Source: Seongchinamella sediminis (GTDB lineage: Bacteria > Pseudomonadota > Gammaproteobacteria > Pseudomonadales > Halieaceae). Taken from it: a stretch of 64,000 bases of DNA. The notes under the pieces were generated by a model that had not been told where the DNA came from, ran no database searches, and saw nothing but the letters and a program-made list of their open reading frames with translations. Of this stretch, positions 20,066-29,272 are shown in pieces. Position numbers and translations under genes: made by a program. The stretch spans positions 124,001 through 188,000 of the forward strand of contig NZ_QRAN01000003.1 in assembly GCF_003457605.1 (NCBI RefSeq), written 5' to 3'. Positions within the stretch are counted from its first letter, which is position 1; each line of letters opens with the position of its first letter.

Positions 20066-20314
20066 TCAGTGCAGGACGCGAGGAGCCTCGACAGCGGGTT
20101 CGTTGTCCATTTCGCCCTGCTCGGCCACTTCAGCCGCTGCCTGTATGCCAGCCTGTATCATCGCCTTGGCGACTTCCAGGCTGTTGTCCATCATGTAGAC
20201 GCGCGATTCTTCGGAGAAACGTATGGTTACCAGGGGTTCGGAATCGTCGTTAGCACGTTGCAGTACGATTTCGCCGTCGCCCAGGTCAACGATCTCCAGT
20301 AAGGATGCAGACAC
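20066..20314 (-). CDS. Small conserved hypothetical protein (82 residues)
   Basis: Convergent with lexA and followed by the DUF1285 gene upstream. The N-terminal 45 residues (SASLLEIVDLGDGEIVLQRA, then EPLVTIRFSEESRVYM) look like a small beta structure. The next part, LEVAKAMIQAGIQAAAEVAEQGE, is a predicted amphipathic helix. Codon use is like its neighbours, so I take it as a real gene. I do not recognise a function. No signal peptide or membrane segment is seen. Confidence 0.7.
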   Translation of the reverse strand: MSASLLEIVDLGDGEIVLQRANDDSEPLVTIRFSEESRVYMMDNSLEVAKAMIQAGIQAAAEVAEQGEMDNEPAVEAPRVLH

Positions 20315-20418
20315 TCAATAAACCTCTCTTCGCTGAATGCAGGTTCATTGTATCAGCACGAGGTAGCGCCTGACAGCCCGGTTTTGGTGGCGCCAGCCTG
20401 CGCCACGGAGCAACGGTC

Positions 20419-20931
20419 TTACCCCAGGCGCAGGCTGGTCGCGCCGCTGTGCACCACACCCTCGCTGTCGGCCAGTTCCACCAGGCGATACCAGGCATTG
20501 CGCGAAAACAGGGCGGTGAGCCCGTGCCAGAGCCTGACCGCCGCCACGTTGTCGATGTCAGGGTCAAGAAACAGGGGGTGCTCCTCACCGACAAGCAGTG
20601 TTTTTCCGGTGTTGAGTGTTAATTGCAGCTCAGCGTCCACGGGCTCGACATCAGTGACGATCAGCGGGTGCGCTTCCACCTGCAGCCGCCACTTCTCGAC
20701 CGGTGTCACCAGGTAGTACTCACCATCGTCCTCCCGCCGCAGGATGCTGGCAAACAGGTTGCGCAGGGACTCCCGGCGGATGAGGCTGTCTTCGTGGTAC
20801 CAGCTGCCGTCGCGGGCGATGCGGATCGGGATATCCCCGGACAGCTCCGGGTTCCACAAGTGCAGGGGCGGGCTGTCGAAATTACGCCGCTTACCGACCT
20901 GGTCGGCGATCGCATCGAGCTTGTCTGTCAC
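20419..20931 (-). CDS. DUF1285 family protein
   Basis: A 170-residue cytoplasmic protein with the family's opening LHLWNPELSGDIPIRIARDG, then WYHEDSLIRRESLRNLFASIL, and YYLVTPVEKWRLQVE followed by HPLIVTDVE. DUF1285 proteins are two-domain beta-rich proteins of unknown function found beside core genes in gammaproteobacteria. It lies 23 bp after serA and is probably co-transcribed with it. Confidence 0.85.
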   Translation of the reverse strand: MTDKLDAIADQVGKRRNFDSPPLHLWNPELSGDIPIRIARDGSWYHEDSLIRRESLRNLFASILRREDDGEYYLVTPVEKWRLQVEAHPLIVTDVEPVDAELQLTLNTGKTLLVGEEHPLFLDPDIDNVAAVRLWHGLTALFSRNAWYRLVELADSEGVVHSGATSLRLG

Positions 20932-20954
20932 CTTTCGCCTCCCGCTGCCGCCGT

Positions 20955-22139
20955 TCAGGCGCAGTCGCCGATCATGCGTACGTTGATGACTCCCTCGAGG
21001 ACCCGCATCCGCTCAAGAATCTCGTCAGTGATGTCGCCTTCCACGTCGATGAGGTTGTAGGCGATATCGTCGCGGCTCTTGTTAAGCATGTCGATCACGT
21101 TGATATTCTCGTCGGCGAGAATCGACAGCACGCTGCCCAGGATCCTGGGTACATTTTCATTGGTGACCGACAGCCTACAACCGCTGACCCGCTCCAGGAC
21201 CAGGGTGGGGAAATTCACCGAATTGCGAATGTTGCCGTTCTCCAGGAAATCCTTGAGTTGATTGGCAGCCATGATTGCGCAGTTATCCTCGGCCTCGTCG
21301 GTGCTGGCGCCGATGTGTGGCATGAGGATCACGTCATCACGGCCGATGAGCTGCGGCGAGGGGAAATCGGCGATGTACTTGCGCAACTTGCCTTCGTCCA
21401 GCGCTGCAACGAGAGCGTCCTCGTCGACAATCTCCTGACGGGCGAAGTTCAGCAGGCAGGTACCCTCACTCACCGCCGCCAGCAGTTCGCTGTTTATCAG
21501 GCCGCGGGTGGAGTCGAGCACCGGCAGGTGCAGGGAAATGTAATCACAGCGCGCGAACAGGGCTGACAGCGTGTCCGCCCGGCGCACCTGGCTGGATAGC
21601 CGCCATGCCGCTTCCACCGACAGGGCCGGGTCATAGCCGACCACATCCATGCCCATGGTCAGGGCCATTTCCGCCACCATGGATCCAATCGCGCCCAGCC
21701 CGACCACACCCAGGGTCTTGCCCACCAGCTCCGAACCCTTGAACTGCTTTTTCTGCGCTTCCAGGGTTTTGTTCATCTCGGCCTTGTCAGTCATGTGCGC
21801 GAGCGTGTCGACATACTCGATACCCTCGACAATGCCGCGGGAGCCCAGCAGCATGCCCGCCGCTACCAGTTCCTTCACCGCGTTGGCGTTGGCCCCCGGC
21901 GAGTTGAACACCGGAATCCCGCGCTTGCTGCATTCGGCCACCGGAATGTTGTTAACCCCGGCGCCGGCCCTGGCAATGGCGAGTACGGTCTCCGCTATGT
22001 CCTGCGGCTGCAGTTTGTGGCTGCGCAGCAGGATCGCGTCCGGGTGGGAAAACTCGCTGGCGATTTCGTAACAGTCGCGCGGCAGTCGCTCCAGACCTTT
22101 CACGGAAATCTGGTTGAGTGTCAGTATCTGTCTGGCCAT
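20955..22139 (-). CDS. serA: D-3-phosphoglycerate dehydrogenase
   Basis: First step of serine synthesis, oxidising 3-phosphoglycerate with NAD. The 394-residue protein has a substrate domain, a Rossmann motif VVGLGAIGSMVAEMAL, the catalytic histidine in LMPHIGASTDEAEDN, and a C-terminal ACT domain (about 320-394, NVIDMLNKSRDDIAYNLIDV). The ACT domain predicts serine feedback inhibition, although this short form lacks the extra intervening domain of mycobacterial enzymes. Confidence 0.93.
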   Translation of the reverse strand: MARQILTLNQISVKGLERLPRDCYEIASEFSHPDAILLRSHKLQPQDIAETVLAIARAGAGVNNIPVAECSKRGIPVFNSPGANANAVKELVAAGMLLGSRGIVEGIEYVDTLAHMTDKAEMNKTLEAQKKQFKGSELVGKTLGVVGLGAIGSMVAEMALTMGMDVVGYDPALSVEAAWRLSSQVRRADTLSALFARCDYISLHLPVLDSTRGLINSELLAAVSEGTCLLNFARQEIVDEDALVAALDEGKLRKYIADFPSPQLIGRDDVILMPHIGASTDEAEDNCAIMAANQLKDFLENGNIRNSVNFPTLVLERVSGCRLSVTNENVPRILGSVLSILADENINVIDMLNKSRDDIAYNLIDVEGDITDEILERMRVLEGVINVRMIGDCA

Positions 22140-22155
22140 GTTCGTTTCGAGTCCC

Positions 22156-24036
22156 TTACAATACGTTGATGTCAGCGGACTCGCGCAAGCCCTGCCGGTA
22201 TTCGTTGTCGATCAGCTGGCTGTACTCGGCTCCAACCATTTGCTGCAGGCCGCCGCGTTCAGCTTCCGCCAGTTCCGCCAGCGAACCGGGGCTGACCCGT
22301 GCTACTTCATACACCAGGGCGTCGCCGCTGGTATTGACCACGTAATCGACCACGGATTCACCCTCGGCGGGGGGCGCCAGCAAAAACGCGCTGGCGAGGA
22401 TTTCCGCGGGCACCATGCTGTTGCGCCGGCTGGCGCCCAGTTCCACCTGCCACTCGTAGCCCGCGGCCTTGGCGAAGGACTCCACGCTGTCACCGGCACG
22501 CAGGCTGCGGGCGGCGGCGATGGCCGCGGCTTCGACCGCGGCGCGGGCGCGCTCATCGGTAATCCGGGCGATGATTTCTTCCTCTACCGCCGCCAGCGGT
22601 AGCACTTCTGCCGGGTGGTGTTCCCTGACACTGACCACAACCCAGTGCTCGGGGCTGAGCTCGATCACGTCGCTGTTGTGGCCGGCGTTGAGCACCTCAT
22701 CGGAAAAAGCGGCGGCCAGCAGCGCCGGCTCGGCGAACAGGCCCTCCTCCTGGTTACGGCTGACCCGCTCACTGCGCTGCACCTGCAGTGACATCTCCGT
22801 CGCCGGCGCCTGCAGATCCTGGGCATTGAACGCCAGATCTTTGAGGGTCTCGACCGTGAGCAACAACTCCACCTGGGCCTCGGCCATCGCCAGCTGCTCT
22901 TCCAGTTGCGGGCGCAACTCTTCCAGCGGTGGCGGCTCACCCTCACGGCGTTCGGTGACCTTGATGATATGGACACCCGCGTCGGTTGCCACCGGTTCGG
23001 AAACGGCATTGACGTCGAGCGCCGCTATTGCCTCTTCCATCTCGGCGGGGAAAGCGTCCCCGGCGGTGAAGCCCAGATCGCCGCCAAAAGCGGTGGATCC
23101 GATATCGTCGGACGCGTCGCCCGCGACCTCGGCGAAGTCGGCGCCGCCGGCAAGACGGTCCTGGACATCGGCTATGCGCCGGGCAAAGGCCTCATCGCTC
23201 TCGTCGCTGCCCTGCTCAAACAGGATGTGGGATACCCGGGTCTCGGTCTGGTACTGGCCGTTAACGATCTCTTCCCGATAAGCGTCGACAATCGCCTGTT
23301 CTTCAACTGGCGCCCGGAAATCCTCGGCCCGCAGTTCGATGTAATCGAGCTCTACCGCTTCCTCCGACAGGAATTCGTCGGCGTGCTCGTTGTAATAGGC
23401 CTCAACATCCCCGGCGCTGACTTCGGTTTCGCTGGCAAAGGTGGCCAGCGGGATGGTCAGGTAGCGCAGGTCACGCTGCTCGCCGACTATACGGGCATTC
23501 AGTTCCAACTCTGCGGGCGTGGCAAATTCGCTACCGGCCAGTCCCGAACGGGCCTGTCCCAGGGTCATGTCTTCGACCATGGCCTGCTTGAAAGAGGTCG
23601 GGGTGAACCCGGCTTCGCCAAGGCGGGCCCGGTACATGTCCGGGGAAAACTGGCCGTCGAGCTTAAACTGTTCCATGGAGGCTACCACGGCACCGACCTG
23701 GCCAGCGGATACCGTCAAGCCCATGTCCTCCGCCGACTGCAGCAACAGTTTGCGCTGGATCAGCGACTGCATGGCCTGCTGCGAGAGCCGCTGGTCGTCC
23801 AGCATGGTGGGGTCGATATTCTCGCCCATCATGGATATCAGCTGGCGCTTCTGGTTATCGACGGCCTGCTGCAGTTCCAGCGGGCTGATCTGCTCGCCGT
23901 TCACTTCCGCGACGGAGTTGTTGCCACCGCCAAGCAGGATGGATTCAAGACCAAAGCCGGCAAAGGCTACAACAATGACACCGACGATAATCTTCGCCAT
24001 TGTTCCCTGGGAGTTTTTGCGTATGTCTTGGAGCAT
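22156..24036 (-). CDS. ppiD: Periplasmic folding chaperone PpiD
   Basis: Inner-membrane-anchored chaperone for proteins leaving the Sec translocon. The ATG at 24036 gives MLQDIRKNSQGT, the classic PpiD start, and 626 residues (E. coli 623); an in-frame upstream extension would run into the hupB terminator. One membrane helix spans about 14-31, followed by a SurA-like N-terminal region and a parvulin domain (about 250-350, TRVSHILFEQGS to GVHIIKVTERREGE). The gene ends the tig-clpP-clpX-lon-hupB-ppiD series. Confidence 0.93.
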   Translation of the reverse strand: MLQDIRKNSQGTMAKIIVGVIVVAFAGFGLESILLGGGNNSVAEVNGEQISPLELQQAVDNQKRQLISMMGENIDPTMLDDQRLSQQAMQSLIQRKLLLQSAEDMGLTVSAGQVGAVVASMEQFKLDGQFSPDMYRARLGEAGFTPTSFKQAMVEDMTLGQARSGLAGSEFATPAELELNARIVGEQRDLRYLTIPLATFASETEVSAGDVEAYYNEHADEFLSEEAVELDYIELRAEDFRAPVEEQAIVDAYREEIVNGQYQTETRVSHILFEQGSDESDEAFARRIADVQDRLAGGADFAEVAGDASDDIGSTAFGGDLGFTAGDAFPAEMEEAIAALDVNAVSEPVATDAGVHIIKVTERREGEPPPLEELRPQLEEQLAMAEAQVELLLTVETLKDLAFNAQDLQAPATEMSLQVQRSERVSRNQEEGLFAEPALLAAAFSDEVLNAGHNSDVIELSPEHWVVVSVREHHPAEVLPLAAVEEEIIARITDERARAAVEAAAIAAARSLRAGDSVESFAKAAGYEWQVELGASRRNSMVPAEILASAFLLAPPAEGESVVDYVVNTSGDALVYEVARVSPGSLAELAEAERGGLQQMVGAEYSQLIDNEYRQGLRESADINVL

Positions 24037-24057
24037 GGGTTGTTCTCTCGGATACTT

Positions 24058-24089
24058 AAAAAAAAAGCGCACCGGAAGTGCGCCTTTTT
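24058..24089 (-). terminator. Intrinsic terminator of hupB
   Basis: Minus-strand stem GCGCAC/GTGCGC with a TTCCG loop followed by a run of nine T residues, between the hupB stop and the ppiD start. The A-rich other side gives it some bidirectional character (CTTTTTA on the plus strand). Confidence 0.85.
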
Positions 24090-24149
24090 ATGCTTTCAAG
24101 CTCTCATCGTTGGGACGAATCAACTCAGCCGCAACGAACTGGGAAGGCC

Positions 24150-24425
24150 TCAGGAGTTAACGGCATCCTTGAGGGCTTTACCTGCCTTGAAGCTGGGTAC
24201 TTCTGACGCAGCGATTTCAATAGTGGCACCGGTTTGCGGGTTGCGGCCGGTGCGGGCGCTGCGGTGTTTCACTGAAAAAGTGCCGAAGCCAACCAGGGAA
24301 ACCTGGTCACCTTTTTTCAGTGCGTCGGTAATGCTGTCTACAACTGCGTCCAGCGCGCGGCCAGCGGAGGCCTTGGGTAGATCTGCTGCTGCTGCAATTG
24401 CATCGATGAGTTCAGTTTTGTTCAC
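24150..24425 (-). CDS. hupB: DNA-binding protein HU-beta
   Basis: Nucleoid protein. The true start is a GTG at 24425, six bases after a GGGGA ribosome binding site, giving 91 residues that begin [22 protein letters not shown]. An upstream in-frame start would add 36 unrelated residues. The DNA-binding arm motif [12 protein letters not shown] is present. It has its own promoter between lon and hupB. Confidence 0.96.
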   Translation of the reverse strand: MNKTELIDAIAAAADLPKASAGRALDAVVDSITDALKKGDQVSLVGFGTFSVKHRSARTGRNPQTGATIEIAASEVPSFKAGKALKDAVNS

Positions 24426-24568
24426 ACTTATCCCCTTGGAATATTTGGTCGGTTTGTTGGTGATCTTGGTGCCCGGGGTGGGCAAAGAAATCGTTTGTTT
24501 CGCTCTGCCGATATTGGGCTGCAACTCCTGCAATCACTGCATTTCAGCCCTCAGCGCCGACGCACGAC

Positions 24569-24596
24569 TTTATACCAGAGCGGGAATCCCGGTCAA
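24569..24596 (-). promoter_or_regulatory. hupB sigma-70 promoter
   Basis: On the minus strand TTGACC (24591-24596) and TATAAA (24569-24574) are separated by 16 bp. The spacer contains the small palindrome GGGATTCCC. A leader of about 135 nt separates it from hupB. Confidence 0.7.
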
Positions 24597-24610
24597 CGTG
24601 AAACCCGCTG

Positions 24611-27022
24611 TTAGTGCGTATTTATGCGATTTTTTTCGTCCTCGGACTCCTCGCCGCCCCCGGTAATACCACTGGCGAGGTATTCCTCGTCACTCAATGG
24701 TTTGGGCATGGACTCCAGCGCAATGGCCAGCACTTCATCGATCCACTTGACGGCGCGGATGTTGAGGTGCTCCTTGATGTTGTCCGGAATCTCTTTCAGG
24801 TCCCGTTCGTTCTCCTTTGGAATGATTACGGTCTTGATCCCGCCCCGGCGCGCCGCCAGCAATTTTTCCTTTAGTCCGCCAATCGGCAGTACCTCACCGC
24901 GCAGGGTGATTTCACCGGTCATGGCAACGTCGGCCCGCACCGGGATCTCGGTCAGCACCGATACCAGCGCCGTACACATGGCAACACCGGCGCTGGGACC
25001 GTCCTTGGGTGTCGCACCCTCGGGCACGTGAATGTGCACGTCGTGCTTTTCGTGGTAATTTGCCGGAATACCCAGCATTTGCGAACGGCTGCGCACCACT
25101 GTAGTCGCCGCCTGTATCGATTCCTGCATCACGTCACCGAGCGAGCCGGTTTTAACGTGACGCCCCTTACCGGCAACCGCAACCGCTTCGATGGTCAGCA
25201 GTTCTCCGCCCACCGATGTCCAGGCGAGACCGGTAACCTGGCCGATCTTGTTCTCTTCCTCGGCGATACCGTAGTTGTATTTACGTACCCCCAGCAGATC
25301 GCTGAGCATCTCCGGAGTCACCGTGCTGCCGCCTTCGGCTTCCTCGAGGGTAATGGCCTTGACCATTTTCCGGCAGACCTTGGCGATTTCGCGCTCGAGG
25401 GAGCGCACGCCCGCCTCACGGGTGTAATAGCGGATAATGTCGGTCACCGCTTCCGGCGCAATAAACAGTTCGTCTTTCTTCAGGCCGTTGAGCTTCACCT
25501 GCTTGGGAATCAGGTAGCGCTCGGCAATGTTGAGTTTCTCGTCCTCGGTATAACCGGGAATGCGGATGACCTCCATCCGGTCCAGTAGCGGGCCGGGGAT
25601 ATTCATGGTGTTGGAGGTACAGACAAACATCACATCCGAGAGATCGTAATCCACCTCCAGGTAGTGGTCGTTGAAGGCGTGGTTCTGTTCCGGGTCCAGC
25701 ACTTCCAGCATCGCCGACGCCGGATCACCGCGGTGGTCCATACCCATCTTGTCGATCTCGTCGAGCAGGAACAGCGGGTTCCTGACCCCCGCCTTGGCCA
25801 TTTTCTGCAGCAGCTTGCCGGGCATGGAGCCGATATAGGTGCGACGGTGGCCGCGAATTTCCGCCTCGTCGCGCACCCCGCCCAGGGCCATACGCACAAA
25901 TTTGCGATTGGTGGAGCGGGCTATGGACTCGCCCAGCGAGGTCTTGCCGACACCGGGCGGCCCTACCAGGCACAGCACCGGGCCCTTCACCTTGCGCACC
26001 CGCTTTTGCACCGCCAGGTACTCGATGATGCGGTCCTTGACCTCGTCCAGTCCGTAGTGGTCCTCATCGAGAATCCGGGTCGCGCGCTTGAGATCATGCT
26101 TGACCTTGCTGCGTTTTGCCCAGGGCACGCTGACCATCCAGTCGATATAGCTGCGCACCACCGAGGCTTCCGCCGACATGGGTGACATCATTTTCAACTT
26201 GCCCAGCTCCGCCTCGGCCTTTTCTTTCGCCTCGGCGGGCATTTTCGCCTCGTCGATGCGGGACTGCAGCTCGTCCAGTTCGTTGGGCGCCTCGTCCATC
26301 TCCCCCAGCTCTTTCTGGATAGCCTTCATCTGTTCGTTGAGGTAGTACTCGCGCTGGCTCTTTTCCATCTGCTTCTTGACGCGGCCGCGGATGCGCTTCT
26401 CCACCTGGAACAGGTCGATCTCCGCTTCCATCAGGCCCATCAGGTGTTCCAGGCGCGCGCGGATCCCGGAGATCTCCAGAATGCGCTGCTTCTCCTCCAG
26501 GTCCACGCTCATGTGCGCGGCGATCGTGTCCGCCAGGCGACCGGGCTCATCGATGCCGGTCAGCGAGGTCAGTACCTCGGCCGGCACCTTCTTGCTCAGG
26601 TTGACATACTTTTCGAACTGGCTGTTGGTGGAACGCAGCAGACCCTCGGCCTCGTCCTCGGGGATGTCATCGCTGACGATTTCCCGCACGCTGGCCACGG
26701 CAAACTCGCCCTCGTCGTCGACACTGTCGATAGCGGCGCGAAAGCCCCCTTCCACCAGCACCTTGATGGTGCCATCGGGCAGCTTCAGCAGCTGCAGGAT
26801 ATTGGAGACGGTGCCCACCTGGTAGATGTCATCGGCGCCGGGATTGTCATCGGCTGCATCACGCTGGGCCACCAGCAGTACCTGCTTGTCGTTGGCCATG
26901 GCGTCCTCGAGGGCCTCGATAGACTTTTCCCGGCCAACGAACAGCGGCAACACCATATGCGGGTAGACCACCACATCGCGCAGGGGCAGCAGGGGAAGTT
27001 CGATAACAGAGGATGAACCCAT
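24611..27022 (-). CDS. lon: ATP-dependent protease La (Lon)
   Basis: Cytoplasmic AAA+ serine protease for damaged and regulatory proteins. The 803-residue protein has an N-terminal substrate domain (LPLLPLRDVVVYPHMVLPL), a coiled coil, Walker A GPPGVGKTS, Walker B LFLLDEIDKM, and a C-terminal protease domain with the catalytic Ser in PKDGPSAGVAM and the Lys in LPIGGLKEKLLAA. It is located after clpX in the conserved proteostasis series. Confidence 0.97.
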   Translation of the reverse strand: MGSSSVIELPLLPLRDVVVYPHMVLPLFVGREKSIEALEDAMANDKQVLLVAQRDAADDNPGADDIYQVGTVSNILQLLKLPDGTIKVLVEGGFRAAIDSVDDEGEFAVASVREIVSDDIPEDEAEGLLRSTNSQFEKYVNLSKKVPAEVLTSLTGIDEPGRLADTIAAHMSVDLEEKQRILEISGIRARLEHLMGLMEAEIDLFQVEKRIRGRVKKQMEKSQREYYLNEQMKAIQKELGEMDEAPNELDELQSRIDEAKMPAEAKEKAEAELGKLKMMSPMSAEASVVRSYIDWMVSVPWAKRSKVKHDLKRATRILDEDHYGLDEVKDRIIEYLAVQKRVRKVKGPVLCLVGPPGVGKTSLGESIARSTNRKFVRMALGGVRDEAEIRGHRRTYIGSMPGKLLQKMAKAGVRNPLFLLDEIDKMGMDHRGDPASAMLEVLDPEQNHAFNDHYLEVDYDLSDVMFVCTSNTMNIPGPLLDRMEVIRIPGYTEDEKLNIAERYLIPKQVKLNGLKKDELFIAPEAVTDIIRYYTREAGVRSLEREIAKVCRKMVKAITLEEAEGGSTVTPEMLSDLLGVRKYNYGIAEEENKIGQVTGLAWTSVGGELLTIEAVAVAGKGRHVKTGSLGDVMQESIQAATTVVRSRSQMLGIPANYHEKHDVHIHVPEGATPKDGPSAGVAMCTALVSVLTEIPVRADVAMTGEITLRGEVLPIGGLKEKLLAARRGGIKTVIIPKENERDLKEIPDNIKEHLNIRAVKWIDEVLAIALESMPKPLSDEEYLASGITGGGEESEDEKNRINTH

Positions 27023-27065
27023 AATAATCTCCGGGTTGGGCGGGAATGGTGTGTCGTCCCTCGGT

Positions 27066-27093
27066 TAATGGGGTCGGAAACCGAGAATACAAC
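27066..27093 (-). promoter_or_regulatory. Possible heat-shock (sigma-32) promoter of lon
   Basis: The minus strand has CCCCATTA (27066-27073), a good match to the sigma-32 -10 element, and GTTGTAT (27087-27093) as a partial -35 with 13-bp spacing. It lies about 45 bp before the lon start. The -35 match is only four of seven. Confidence 0.42.
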
Positions 27094-27152
27094 CGCCAGG
27101 GATGGCGCCCCGGTAAGCAGATCACACCCGACCCTGGCCGGGTGCAGCCTGG

Positions 27153-28445
27153 CTATTCTTCGGTTGACGCCGTCCGCGCAGCCGGTTCGTTGTTCTGGTA
27201 GACCAGCAGGGGCTCGGAATCCCCGCGAATCACCGACTCGTCGATAACGACCTTGCTGACGTCATCCCGCGATGGAATGTTGTACATGGAATCCAGCAGA
27301 ACGCCTTCAAGAATGGAGCGCAGACCGCGGGCGCCGGTTTTGCGCTCCATGGCTCTCTCCGCCACCGCGCGCAGGCCATCCTCGCGGAAATCAACCTCCA
27401 CGTCCTCCATCTCAAACAGTTTGCTGTACTGCTTGGTAAGGGAGTTCTTCGGTTCCGTGAGGATTTGGACCAGGGCCTCGGCATCGAGTTCCTCCAGGGT
27501 CGCGATCACCGGCAGGCGCCCGACAAACTCCGGGATCAGGCCGTACTGCACCAGGTCCTCGGGTTCCAGGTCAAACAGCAGTTCGCCGACATTGCTGGTC
27601 TCGTCCTTGGTCTTCACCTCGGCATTGAAACCGATACCGCCCTTCTCGGAACGGTTGCGAATCACCTTGTCGAGGCCGGCAAAGGCGCCGCCGCAGATAA
27701 ACAGGATATTGGAGGTGTCCACCTGCAGGAATTCCTGCTGCGGGTGCTTGCGACCGCCCTGGGGCGGGACGGAAGCGACCGTTCCCTCGATCAGTTTCAG
27801 CAGCGCCTGCTGCACCCCCTCGCCGGACACGTCACGGGTGATGGAGGGGTTGTCGGATTTGCGGGAGATCTTGTCGATTTCGTCGATGTAGACGATACCC
27901 ACCTGGGCCTTCTCCACATCGTAGTCGCACTTCTGCAGCAGCTTCTGGATGATATTTTCCACGTCCTCGCCGACATAACCCGCTTCGGTCAGCGTGGTGG
28001 CGTCGGCGATGGTGAATGGCACATCCAGCAGCCGGGCGAGGGTCTCGGCCAGCAGGGTCTTGCCGGAACCGGTGGGCCCCACCAGCAGGATATTACTCTT
28101 GCCCAGTTCGACATCGTCGCCGCGGGTCTGGCCGTGGCGCAGCCGTTTATAGTGGTTGTACACGGCGACCGACAATACTTTCTTGGCTCGTTGCTGGCCG
28201 ATCACATACTCGTCAAGAATGGCCTTGATTTCCTGGGGTACCGGCAGCTGGTCCTGGGAAGACTCGCCGCTGGACTCCTGCACCTCCTCGCGAATGATGT
28301 CGTTACACAAGTCGACACATTCATCGCAGATAAACACCGAGGGACCGGCGATTAGCTTGCGCACTTCATGCTGGCTCTTGCCACAGAAGGAGCAGTACAA
28401 CAGCTTGCCGCCGTCGTCGCCAGAATTGGTGGTTTCGTCACTCAT
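27153..28445 (-). CDS. clpX: ATP-dependent Clp protease ATP-binding subunit ClpX
   Basis: AAA+ unfoldase that feeds substrates to ClpP. The 430-residue protein has an N-terminal zinc-binding domain with cysteines at 18, 21, 40 and 43, Walker A GPTGSGKT, Walker [10 protein letters not shown], the pore loop GYVGEDVE and the ClpP-binding IGF-type loop region (GIGFNAE). Located downstream of clpP with a 114-bp gap containing a strong hairpin. Confidence 0.97.
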   Translation of the reverse strand: MSDETTNSGDDGGKLLYCSFCGKSQHEVRKLIAGPSVFICDECVDLCNDIIREEVQESSGESSQDQLPVPQEIKAILDEYVIGQQRAKKVLSVAVYNHYKRLRHGQTRGDDVELGKSNILLVGPTGSGKTLLAETLARLLDVPFTIADATTLTEAGYVGEDVENIIQKLLQKCDYDVEKAQVGIVYIDEIDKISRKSDNPSITRDVSGEGVQQALLKLIEGTVASVPPQGGRKHPQQEFLQVDTSNILFICGGAFAGLDKVIRNRSEKGGIGFNAEVKTKDETSNVGELLFDLEPEDLVQYGLIPEFVGRLPVIATLEELDAEALVQILTEPKNSLTKQYSKLFEMEDVEVDFREDGLRAVAERAMERKTGARGLRSILEGVLLDSMYNIPSRDDVSKVVIDESVIRGDSEPLLVYQNNEPAARTASTEE

Positions 28446-28477
28446 TAAGCCGCCCTACGCGAAAATAGCTGAATTTC

Positions 28478-28508
28478 CATCATCTTAGCCCCTAAGATGA
28501 TGTTTTTT
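28478..28508 (+). terminator. Perfect 10-bp hairpin plus T run between clpP and clpX (antisense orientation)
   Basis: CATCATCTTA-GCCCC-TAAGATGATG is followed by six T residues on the plus strand. No plus-strand gene precedes it; both neighbours are on the minus strand. It would stop antisense transcription into clpP, or act as a hairpin in the clpX leader. Confidence 0.6.
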
Positions 28509-28559
28509 CTGGTGTATTGCAAGCCCCCCGGGGGCGCAAAAGCAGGTTATACTAACAGG

Positions 28560-29198
28560 CTATCCCGCTCCGCCCCTGCGCGTCACAACTTCGTCCACCA
28601 AACCGTAGGTCCTGCTGTCCTCGGCGTTCATGAAGCGGTCGCGCTCGGTATCGCGCTCGATAACCTCCAGCGGCTGACCGGTGTGCTCCGCCATCAGCTC
28701 ATTGAGCTTCTTGCGGATGATGAGGATTTCCCTGGCGTGAATCTCGATATCCGTGGCCTGGCCCTGGGCACCGCCCGAAGGCTGGTGAATCATGGTGCGG
28801 GCATTGGGCAGGCAGTAGCGCTTGCCCTTGGCGCCGCCGCAGAGCAGGAACGCGCCCATGGAGGCAGCCTGGCCCACACACATGGTGCTGACATCGGGCT
28901 TGATGAACTGCATGGTGTCGTAAATTGACAGCCCCGCGGTGACACTGCCGCCGGGGGAATTGATGTAGAGGTGGATGTCCTTGTCGGGGTTCTCGGACTC
29001 CAGGAACAGCATCTGGGCGACAATCAGGTTGGCCATATGATCCTCGACCGGACCGACCATGAAGATCACGCGCTCTTTCAGCAGCCGGGAGTAGATGTCG
29101 TAAGAGCGTTCCCCGCGGGAGGTCTGCTCCACCACCATGGGCACAAGCCCCAGGTTTTCTATCGTTTGAGCATTGCGCCCGTGTGGCTGAAATGGCAT
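28560..29198 (-). CDS. clpP: ATP-dependent Clp protease proteolytic subunit ClpP
   Basis: Serine peptidase that forms the tetradecameric chamber with ClpX. The 212-residue protein has the catalytic Ser113 ([11 protein letters not shown]), His138 ([10 protein letters not shown]) and the Asp in the RDTERDRF segment, with a short N-terminal propeptide as in E. coli. It lies between tig and clpX. Confidence 0.97.
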   Translation of the reverse strand: MPFQPHGRNAQTIENLGLVPMVVEQTSRGERSYDIYSRLLKERVIFMVGPVEDHMANLIVAQMLFLESENPDKDIHLYINSPGGSVTAGLSIYDTMQFIKPDVSTMCVGQAASMGAFLLCGGAKGKRYCLPNARTMIHQPSGGAQGQATDIEIHAREILIIRKKLNELMAEHTGQPLEVIERDTERDRFMNAEDSRTYGLVDEVVTRRGGAG

Positions 29199-29272
29199 AG
29201 CGTTCCGTCCCTAAATAATTGATTATGCAGATCAAAGGCGACACCCAGGCGCCGCCTTACGGAGCGGTGCTA

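Noticed and set aside
22906-24666. 586-codon plus-strand frame across ppiD and hupB
   Set aside because: It crosses two genes and a terminator; the product has no known domain.
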